Part shown: in pieces, positions 50,601 through 58,877 of the stretch
Layout: the number at the start of each line of letters is the position of its first letter
Numbering within the stretch: position 1 is the stretch's first letter
DNA from: Poa pratensis
Taxonomy: Eukaryota; Streptophyta; Magnoliopsida; Poales; Poaceae
DNA length: 64,000 nucleotides
Reading direction: 5' to 3'
Assembly (NCBI GenBank): GCA_947311845.1
Contig: CAMZMU010000048.1
Span: forward strand, 26,197,391-26,261,390
Program-made: the position numbers and the translations under genes
The notes under the pieces: model-generated
Told to the model about the DNA's origin: nothing
Seen by the model: only the letters and a program-made list of their open reading frames with translations
Database searches by the model: none

Positions 50601-51577
50601 TTGACGGTCAAACAGCTACAAAAAAGACAATGCGAATCCGGATCAGGCCAGGATTATTCGGATGAAGTAAGAGTGGATTCGGAAAGTGGTGAGCTAACCT
50701 GTGGAGGAAGTTTTTCCCGGTAGAATGGCTTTACACCCCACCGCCATTTATCCGACATCTCATTGGCAGCAATGGCGTTTACCCGTCTGAAGACGGAAGC
50801 TTTGTCAAGCTCGTGTTTGCTGATCCGGGTAGGATCTAGTGCGCCACGCGTGTGGCATATCTTGTGGTCACGCCTTTGAAGAGGGCTGACTCGGCGAGAG
50901 ATGAAGGTCCGGACGAGGTCGTCAGAGACCATACCCTTCTTCAAAAAATCCTCCAGAGTGGTATGCACTGTCTGAAGTTCAGCAATTGTTTCAGCCGGAT
51001 TGTAACCGAAGTTCAGTTCGGCTGTGGGCGGCTCCATCCTGAATTCGGGCAGGTTAAGAGCGTCATGGCCCTCAGCGCTCTTTATGTAAAACCAGGTCCT
51101 TTGCCATTTCTTCACCGTGTCTAGGCCGGTGACTCGGGGAAAGGCGGATCCCTGCCTTGGCGTGATGCTAACCGAACCGCAAGCGGTCAGCTGTTTCGGC
51201 TTGGTACCTGGAATGGTGTGCTTGCGAAGGTGGAAGTACTTTGCCCATATATCCACACTAGGCCAGAGACCGAGATAGCCTTCGCAGAAGGAAGAGAAAG
51301 CTGATAAAGAGACAAAGGCGTTCGCCGGGAGGTGGTGAAGCTGCAGTCCGAAGAAGTCCAGAAAGGCCCGGAAGAAGTCACTGGCAGGTAACCCGAGCCC
51401 GCGCTCGAAATGCGCTATGAATACCACGCGTTCACCAGGTTCGGGCGCCGGTGCGAGTTCTTTTCCGGGTCGGCGGCAAATGGCTTGGGGCGGTATACGC
51501 CGGGTGGCTCGTAGCCATTCCAGATCGTTTTTGGTAACATCAGATCCTTCCCATCTGCCAGGGGGAAGTTTGGCCAT
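47698..51577 (-). CDS. Antisense five-exon gene inside the Gypsy element
   Basis: Exons (minus strand, 5' to 3'): 50699-51577, 50233-50615, 49422-50145, 48736-49159, 47698-48638. All introns are GT-AG. Lengths 879, 383, 724, 424 and 941 sum to 3,351 nt, one open frame of 1,116 residues plus stop. Exon 1 carries the 'putative gypsy type transposon' (Transposase_28) domain, with FERGLGLPASDFFRAFLDFF and FCEGYLGLWPSVDIWAKYF. The middle is low-complexity with Pro, Gln and Lys runs (KKKKQKQQQQQQ). Exon 4 is a Glu/Lys-rich coiled coil, and exon 5 ends in an acidic Ser/Glu segment and Thr/Glu-Ala-Pro repeats. Extra antisense genes of this kind are known from Tat/Grande-type Gypsy elements, and their role is unknown. 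The start is the ATG at 51577; an upstream exon is possible. It lies between the integrase and the 3' LTR. Confidence 0.7.
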
Positions 51578-52613
51578 AACCGAATCAGTCCTGCAGCAAA
51601 AAGGCGGATAACCGGGTCAGGAAATTCGGAATCCATGGGACCAAAGAAGAATCGGATAACATTAAAGCCGAATCAGATCTATGGTGACTCGGCTAATCCT
51701 ATCCCGGGTAGGGTTAACCGGGTCCGGTGGAGAAGGTGAAGCGGTTGGAAGTCGCAAACATCTTTCCGCAAGTTTCTAGGGTTGGGAAGATCTACAGCGG
51801 TGGTAAAAAAGAAAGAAAATCACGGGTAAAAACATGGTTGAACTGCTCCAACGGGACAAGTGTATCTAGGCCAGTCTATTGCGGAACTTGGACAGAAATT
51901 TGCGGAGTGTGCTACGGCAGGAACACGGGCTTAGATACGCATCAATCTACCAAGAACAGGTGTGTGTATTCCGAGAATATGAACTCGTCACGGTGGCTAT
52001 GGCGAGAGGAGGAAGAACTTACAGTGCGAATTGCTCGAAGGAGGAGTTCGACGGAGAAACGTCGGAGATGGGCGCGAGGCGCGGCTCCGATGGTCTTGCT
52101 CTGGTACGCTGTGCGTCCCTGGCGCGGCAACCTTGAATGGCGAGGTTGCGGCGGCGTCGATGGAGCGGGTTAGTGGGAGTTGAGAGGAAGAAGAAGGGGA
52201 AAAACCACCGCGCCCTCTTTATAGCCTCCAGCGGTAACTGCCCCCCACTACCGCGCGGTTACCGGAGCACGGTTAGATCCCTTGCGTCGCGGAACTCTGT
52301 GGCAGCTGCTGTGGCCGTGTATTTCAAGCACACGTGGTCACGCCGCAGAATTGGAAGCGGTGGAACGGATCCTATGTGCCGGTCAACGGAGAAAACGAGG
52401 AGACGTGGTCTTCTGGTCAAATACACTCAAGTACCCGGTGGATCCGGATAACGAGCTGACAACCCGGGTTATACGGCTTTGCACAGGCTTTTCCTGCCAA
52501 ATGTCCCGGAAAATTCGGTGACAACTAGAAGTGATCCGGTTAATGATGTTGGTTTTGAATCTGGAACGGCCCTTCAGCCGAGGCTGTAGGACCATACCAG
52601 CTTCGGGGACTAC
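51578..52613. other. Region upstream of the antisense gene, before the 3' LTR
   Basis: It would serve as promoter and 5' UTR for the antisense gene: reading on the minus strand there is a TATAAAGAGGG word (RC of CCCTCTTTATA at about 52211-52221). The end, CTTCGGGGACTAC (52601-52613), is the probable polypurine tract. Short plus-strand frames here are not supported as genes. Confidence 0.5.
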
Positions 52614-53551
52614 TGTCGGGGGGCTGCCCCCGGGTAGGGCAAAGATGATGTGTTATGAACAGTTAAGGTCTAACCGGATCAAGGAAAGAAGAGCCGGCTA
52701 AGTTATCCGGGTCGGATCTCAAGGCGATTCGGTCAGTCCTACTTCAAGCCAGTGAAAGAAAAGACCAAAGGGGATCCGGTGAGGTTTAACCGGATCCAGG
52801 AAAGAAGAGCCGGCTAAGTTATCCGGGTCGGTCAGGAAGGACCCGGGTAGGGCAACTCGGATGATGCACAGGGGCCAAGTAATGTCAGTAAAAGTCACGG
52901 GCACTGTAAGGTTACTGACCGGGGCTCAGAAGACAGCAAGGTGCTGCCACAGGTTTTCCGGGTCACAAGCCCCTAGGCGCTGACTCGGCCTATTCGGGAA
53001 AGGGGCAGTGGCTAGGCTACTGTGGTCTACACTGCCTTAAGCTCAAAGAGGAAAGATAAGCCTGTGGTGAACAGAGGGTGAGCTGGGCTGAGTGACAGTG
53101 GCCAGTGTTTGTCCTGTTCTCCTTGTCCATGCCATTGTCCTCTGCGGCCAGGGGCAAAAGGGTAATTCGGTTACTGTATATAGGCAACACCACCTCCTCC
53201 TGTGAGAGGATCGACCATTGTGAGCATCATTTCCCCCCAAGCTTCATCTTCTACCTGGAGCTCTCTCCATTGTTCATCATACAGCTCAAGGAGCGCTTTG
53301 TACTTGTAAACACTTGAGATATAAGAGAGTAGGCTAGAGCTGCAGTAGGGGTGTTACCTCCACAAGAGGGCCCCGAAGCAGGGTACATCGTGGTGTTCTT
53401 GGCTGTTCTTGGTTTGCTTTGTTCTTGTTGTTTCCTGCGAGGTTCTTGTTTGATCTTCATGCGTGCTTCATAAGCGCGCAAACCCTCCCCGGTTCCCCCA
53501 ACGCCCAAGCGAGCCCACACTTTTGGCATCTGCCGTGACACCACCACGACA
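52614..53551 (+). repeat. 3' LTR of the Gypsy element (subfamily A)
   Basis: 938 bp. It is almost identical to 39293-40238 for its first two thirds, with small changes such as TGTGAGAGG for GTGGAGAGG, one-base insertions and a shorter end segment near 53521. It is followed without a target duplication by GTCGGGGATG of the next LTR. Confidence 0.9.
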
Positions 53552-55209
53552 GTCGGGGATGTGACCCCGGGTACCCCAAAGTGTTGGTTTAACCGAGGTA
53601 ATAAAAGAGAGAAACGGGAAGTGGAAATGGTAGAAGATAAAGAAAAAGGAAGAAAAAGCAGTCTGGGCCGAATCTGGCCTTAACCGAATCAGGTTCTGCC
53701 TTCTGGACCGAATCTAAGTGTATCGCGGTTTGGGCTGGCGTTGCCTTTACCCGGAATGGGCCAAGCTTCACAGTTGGACCGGCATCTCCATCTCAAGAAG
53801 GCCGTGGTCGCGTCACCCGGGCAAACCAGCAGCGCCTCGCACCTCCAGTGGCCGGGTCGTCTCCAGCGATGCTCCACACCTCGGCCACTCGCTGAGCCGT
53901 GTCGCTAGTACCGGTAGGCTGGTCTTTCCCCAAATGGGCCATGTTCTCTAGTTACCAGAAGTTACCAGAAGGGACCAAAGCATCAGAGCTTCGGTTGGGC
54001 CCTAAGCATGTTTATCTCAGTGGACCGAATCTCCAACCCGGACTGGGCCCAGATCCATCCAAAGACCCGGTTTGGGCTGGACCGAATCTCCTTGATGGAT
54101 ATCTCCCTTTAACTCGGAACGGGCCGTTGATGGCACACTCCGGCTGGGCTGGCCCATTTCCTCAGTCCGGATCGAACCAGCTTTCATCAGCTCTGTTGGG
54201 CCGGCCCAGTGCTCAGATTCGGGAAGTCATTGTCTCCCTGGACTCGGACTGGGTCGAGGAAGATCTCTACTTCGATCAGGTCGCGTTGACTAGCGTGCTC
54301 ACAACTCGGCTGGGTCTCCAGTTGAGACGAACCGAGATCCCTTCATCCAGATTCGGATGGACCTCTGACCGGATCAAGTCCAAACGAGCTGAGGTCATTC
54401 TTTACCTCGGCTGGGCCACTTCGCTTTCATCTCGGCTAGGCAGCCGGGTCTTCTATGACCGGGTCAACACCAACCAAGCCATACTGCTGCAACGACTGAC
54501 ATGCCTACCTCTACGTCGACACTCCTGCATCTCGTCTTCAACCGGATCATCTACACAGACGCCGGATCATCCCTAACCGGATCACCCCCACCAGTGCCGG
54601 GACATCCTTATCCAAGTCGTCATAAATATCTTCGGGAGAGGATAAGAAGAGGACGTGGAGATTCGCAGGACAACAGCTAGAAGACAACGGCATCTCCCGG
54701 AGATGCCGGAGACAAGAGTTAGAGACAAAGGAGTCAACTGTGCTACAGTGCATGGAGCCTCCTCATCCACTCATTGTCCCTGGGTTCCCTTGATATAAGG
54801 ATCATCAGGGGAGAGCTGGAGAGGGACACGCGCATACGCGCACAGCCCCCTGGCTCTTTCTTCTTCCTCTTGCTCTCTGGAGCCTCTTCTTCCTCCTGAG
54901 CTCTTCCTCCATGGATGAACTGTACAGCTCAAGGAGCACTTGTAACCCACCATATACAAAGAGGAGAATACACCAAGTAGGCTAGTGCTGCAGTAGGGGT
55001 TTTACCTCCTCACGAGGGCCCCGAAGCAGGGTACATCGTGTGTGCTTTTGTGTTCTTGGTTGTTCGTTCTTGTTCTTGCGGTGTTCTACGTGTTCTTCGT
55101 GTGTTCTTCGTGCGCGGTTCCACCGCGCAATCCCTCCCCGAATCCACAAGCACCCGTTCGGCCCCAGAATAAGCCACCCCGTGGCATCTGCGTGATTCCC
55201 ACCACGACA
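53552..55209 (+). mobile_element. Related LTR (subfamily B) fused to the Gypsy element
   Basis: About 1.66 kb. It begins GTCGGGGATGTGACCCC (the first T of TGTCGGGG is missing at the junction) and ends CCCACCACGACA at 55209. Its last 300 bp (GCTGCAGTAGGGG, GAGGGCCCCGAAGCAGGGTA, TGGCATCTGCGTGA) match the R-U5 part of LTR A. Its U3 is unrelated and rich in CCGGATC, CCGAATC and GGGCTGG words. A TATA-like GATATAAGG lies at about 54791. The right flank ACCCG resembles ACCCC left of the whole complex. A 225-codon plus-strand frame (53899-54576) is in U3 and is not supported as a gene. Confidence 0.75.
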
Positions 55210-55600
55210 ACCCGGTCCATTCTTTTACATCTGAAATACAATCTACTGCAATCATTGTTCTCTACTGTTTATGCAAACAAACATCATTTTCCATTCGATA
55301 CGTTTAACCCTTTGTTTTCAGCAAGCCGGTGAGATTGACAACCTCACTGTTAAGTTGGGGCAAAGTAATTTGGTTGTGTTGTGCAGGTTCCACGTTGGCA
55401 CCGGAATCCCTGGTGTTACGCCGCACTACACTCCTTCACCAACACCTTCGAAGCAACGTCATCCTCCTCCTGGATTGATAACCCTGGTTTCATACTGAGG
55501 GAAAACTTACTGCTGCACTCATCATACCTTCCTCTTGGGGTTCCCAACTGACGTGTGACGTACAAGCATCGTTTCTGGCACTATTAACTTAGAGCCACCA
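55210..55600. mobile_element. LTR-family copy, right part
   Basis: Resumes the LTR interrupted at 39292 with GGTCCATTCTTTTACATCTG and CTTCCTCTTGGGGTTCC. By comparison with the solo LTR the natural LTR end is near 55570. The next 30 bases start TTTCTGGCAC, like the primer-binding side of this family, and AGGGG follows at 55601-55605, equal to 38067-38071. Whether the AGGGG pair is the target duplication or chance is open. Confidence 0.65.
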
Positions 55601-55824
55601 AGGGGCGACCCCTTTTCCGCATGCAGGCGAGTGGGGGGACAGGAGCGGACGGCGGAAGGAGGCGGGGAGGAGGGAAGAGATGGCACAGTGAAACTTCAAC
55701 GCGCGGGTGTTCGCGCCAAGAGTGCGGGGTGCGGGAAAAACTCCTGCCTAAGCGGAAGAAGTAGAGCACGTGGGGGGAGTTTTCTGTTTCCCGAATAAAA
55801 TTTCCGGATACAGTACCGTATCCG

Positions 55825-56513
55825 ATATCTGATCTGGCTGAGATTTCGTTGCGGACCCGGAAAAAACGGTTATTTTCCGGTTCGGGGGCTTATCCGTATC
55901 CGCTAAAGATGCTCTTATACACGTCTTTGTGTATCAGTTGAAAATAAAATTTGGCATGTTGTACATTTGTTTTCAATAAAATCTCTTTAACTTATAACTT
56001 CAAAATACACCTGAAAAATATGACGGAGAGTAATAATTTTGGTTGTATCTTGCGCCATCCAAACCATCCCTCTCGCCAACCAGCCGACCGTCTCCCACCA
56101 AAAGCCCCGGTTGGCATCGTTGTCACACAGTTTCGCCTCGCCGTCTCCAAGCACACACGGATGGCCAATACTTAATGCAAACTACTTTTGTGCAAAGATA
56201 GGATTAGCCTTTTATTTTACAAAGAATACATAAATACTTCACTAGGCCCCGCTTGGTCGGCCAAAAAAATATGGTCACTGGTTTGCTTCTCGTGATTCAC
56301 AATGGCGGACACATCGGATTATTCAAGTTGCCCTAAAATGCTAATATGATCCTATTAAAAGATCAGACTTCCATGACAACATTATCTCGAACGACTCTAA
56401 AATGATGTCGAAATAAAAGAGCTTCTTCATCTTGCGGGAAGAAAAGGAATGAACAGTCGAACACCAAGAGCTCGGCAAAAATGTATATCGCGCCAGGTAG
56501 GGGGCAAAAATGT
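55825..56513. repeat. Tandem duplication unit 1 with a tRNA-end fragment
   Basis: Unit 1 starts inside the right end of the Harbinger element, runs through its TTA flank and host DNA, and ends with 14 bp (56490-56503) identical to the 3' end of the tRNA-Arg gene at 58596-58668. Unit 2 (56514 on) repeats it with few differences. At the junction the word GGCAAAAATGTATATC occurs twice, before and after the tRNA scrap. Confidence 0.85.
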
Positions 56514-58600
56514 ATATCTGATCTGGCCGAGATTTCTCTGCGGAGCCGGAAAAAAGAGGTTATTTTCCGGTTCGGGGGCTTATCCGGTATCTGCTAAATA
56601 TGCTCTTATACACGTCTTTGTGTATCAGTTGAAAATAAAATTTGGCATGTTGTACATTTGTTTTCAATAAAATCTCTTTAACTTATAACTTCAAAATACA
56701 CCTGAAAAATATGACGGAGAGTAATAATTTTGGTCGTATCTTGCGCCATCCAAACCATCCCTCTCGCCAACCAGTCGACCGTCTCCCACCAAAAGCCCCG
56801 GTTGGCATCGTTGTCGCACCGTTTCGCCTCGCCGTCTCCAAGCACACACGGATGACCAATACTTAATGCAAACTACTTTTGTGCAAAGATAGGATTAGCC
56901 CTTTATTTTACAAAGAATACATAAATACTTCACTAGGCCCCTGTTTGGTCGGCCAAAAAAAAATATGGTCACTGGTTTGCTTCTCGTGATTCACAATGGC
57001 GGGTTGGGGGTTCGAAACCTCTCAAAAACACGTCGTCCCCCACGGGCGACCTAGCTCCTCCTCGTCTTCCCAGCCCGCGTTTCTCTCCTCCACCTCCTCC
57101 GTCGCCGGCGTGAGCCGCCGGGCAAAGCCCGCGCGGTGCCGGCGGCGGTGACCCTTCTCTACCCGCGCGTGCGGGGTCCTGCGCGGGCAGTGGTGGCCGG
57201 CGGCGGTGCTCACAGTGCTCAAGATCTCGACATGGCGGCGGCGATTCAACACGACGGCAGCGGTCCGGCGACGAGGTCGATGCTAGGAGCGGCCAGGAGC
57301 AGCGGCAGGTGGCGGTGTGGTGGCTTGCAGGCTCGATCCAGAGAGGGCCCGATCTGGGCCAAGAGGGCCCCGATCTGGGTCTGGTGGGCTGCGGCCACCT
57401 CTTCCTTGGCCGCTGTCGGGAAGGAAGCCGCGCTCTTGTCGTCTGGCTGCTGTGGTGGCTACATGCGCTGGGCGAGCTCGGCTTCGGTTGGCTAGAGGCG
57501 GGATCCCGGCAAGGATGGCGGCGGTACGTGCGACGTTGGACCGAACCTGCAGTTGGATGGTGGCGACGGCCATGGCGCGGCAGCGTGGCGGCGGGGCTAG
57601 TCGGGCCGGATCTAGCCTGACCTAGGCATGATCTAGCTGATCTGGGGCCTGACAGGCACTGCTGCTGCGTCGGGTCGGTGGCCGCCTTTGGCGGTGGAGG
57701 ACGGCTGATCTCCTCCTATTGGCTGATGCTACTGCCCACGTGGGTTTGGTTCGGTTGTCGTCCTCCCTCGCCCGATTTTCTAGCCTCGCCTGTGTTGTGT
57801 TATCAATCCCGCGTTTCGAGGTCATGGACGCCGGGGTGGCGACCTTGGAAGGTGGACTGTGCGGGTGTCTCTACGGCGAGCAAAGTGACGGTGGTGATGG
57901 TGTGTCTCTTTGGCCATGTAGGTGGCGAGGAGCGGACGGTGGGGGTTCCTGGGGTTGGCGGCGCTTCGGCAAAGTCATCTCCCATATCGTGATCTGGAGG
58001 CGGCCTAGCTCGAGGCAGTGAACGGTCCGGTATACCGCGTAGTGCGAAGGTTTTTCCGGCGAAAGCTCAGCACTTCGGTGCAAATGACGGCCATGCTTGT
58101 GGGTATGGTTACCCTCTTGGGGGCGTTGTTGTGGTTACCTTTACCGCGCTAGGGCTCTGGGTGAAAATCTTTGACCTTTGGTCTCGACGACGGCGACGAG
58201 CAACGTCGTTACCCTCTTGGGGGCTTCGTCGTGGAGCTCCGTTATATTTTGGACTCGTTTCGGTGCCTCGGTGGCAAGTTTGGCGCTCCTTGTTTTGTTT
58301 TTCTTATCTTTGATATGCTTTGTAAGAGGTTCCTCTCATCACTTTGTATCGGTTCGGTCATTTGGCTTTATTTATAAAGCGAGACGAAAACCTGTTTCGA
58401 GATTCACAATGGCGGACACATCGGATTATTCAAGTTGCCCTAAAATGCTAATCTGATCCTATTAAAAGATCAGACTTCCATGTCAACATTATCTGGAACG
58501 ACTCTAAAATGATGTCGAAATAAAAGAGCTTCTTCATCTTGCGGGAAGAAAAGGAATGAACAGTCCAACACCAAGAGCTCGGCAAAAATGTATATCGCGC
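56514..58600. repeat. Tandem duplication unit 2, interrupted
   Basis: Copy of unit 1 in two parts, 56514-57002 and 58416-58600, separated by a retroposon. It leads into the complete tRNA gene. Small open frames of 73-74 codons (55951-56175 and 56642-56866) are duplicated with it and share no known family. Confidence 0.85.
57003..58400 (+). mobile_element. 1.4-kb GC-rich retroposon with 15-bp target duplication
   Basis: A 1,398-bp insertion is flanked by perfect GATTCACAATGGCGG repeats (56988-57002 and 58401-58415). Unit 1 of the tandem duplication keeps the uninterrupted site (56294-56308), which fixes the borders. The 15-bp duplication indicates LINE-type retroposition. The 3' end reads GGCTTTATTTATAAAGCGAG before CGAAAACCTGTTTCGA, a terminus I associate with grass non-LTR elements. 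The 5' half is GC-rich with overlapping frames of up to 119 codons and no domain. No reverse transcriptase is present. Confidence 0.85.
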
Positions 58601-58668
58601 CAGGTAGGGGTCGAACCTACGGCCTTCCGCTTAGGAAACGGACGCTCTATCCACTGAGCTACAGGCGC
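58596..58668 (-). tRNA. tRNA-Arg (anticodon CCT)
   Basis: 73 nt on the minus strand, starting GCGCCTGTAGCTCAGTGGAT. The cloverleaf is complete: a 7-bp acceptor stem with one T-T mismatch, the D arm TAGCTCAGTGGATAGAGC, an anticodon stem TCCGT/GCGGA closing the loop TTCCTAA with anticodon CCT, and the T arm with GGTTCGACCCC. The discriminator base is G (58596). It reads AGG codons. A-box (TAGCTCAGTGG) and B-box (GGTTCGACC) promoters are intact. The minus-strand 3' trailer lies in the duplicated DNA. No intron. Confidence 0.93.
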
Positions 58669-58877
58669 TTTGTGTTACAAGGACTATCTTGTTTTCCATA
58701 GAATGCATTTGTATTCACACAGTGACACGTATGGAGAGGACTCGGAGCGCAAACGGCAAACCCTTTTCTAAAGTCTAGAAGCAGCGAAAGCGGCGGCGGA
58801 GAGAGGACTCTGAGGAGAGAAAAGGGGAGGAACGACGAACGTGGCGCCGCCGAACCACCGAGAGCAACTTGACGGAC

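Larger units (their letters stand above)
39293..53551 (+). mobile_element. Tat/Retand-type Ty3/Gypsy element, complete and young
   Basis: 14.26 kb with two LTRs (946 and 938 bp) that start TGTCGGGGGGCTGCC and end CACCACGACA. The probable primer binding site is TTGGCGCCCACCGTGGGG (from 40240), and a CTTCGGGGACTAC tract lies just before the 3' LTR. The interior has gag, protease, RT, two RNase H-like regions and integrase on the plus strand, then an antisense spliced gene. Dual RNase H and an antisense extra gene point to the Tat lineage (established for that clade). The LTRs are nearly identical, with a few changes in the last third, so the insertion is recent. The left flank is ACCCC, but the right flank is another LTR and not the matching duplication. 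Confidence 0.85.
36940..55914 (-). mobile_element. PIF/Harbinger element split by nested LTR elements
   Basis: The left terminus TAGCATCTCTAGAAGATAC (36940 on) and the complement of the right terminus GAGCATCTTTAGCGGATAC (55914 back) are inverted repeats. TTA flanks both sides (36937-36939 and 55915-55917), the Harbinger target. Its own sequence is only 36940-38071 plus 55606-55914, about 1.44 kb. Everything between is younger insertions. It carries a partial transposase frame and lacks the DDE part, so it is an internally deleted, non-autonomous copy. Confidence 0.75.

Noticed and set aside
53899..54576. 225-codon frame as a gene
   Set aside because: It lies in the U3 part of LTR B, with repetitive CCGGATC and GGGCTGG words and no domain.
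57136..58021. Several 100-119 codon frames as genes
   Set aside because: They overlap in three frames within a dated retroposon insertion and have no recognisable domain.
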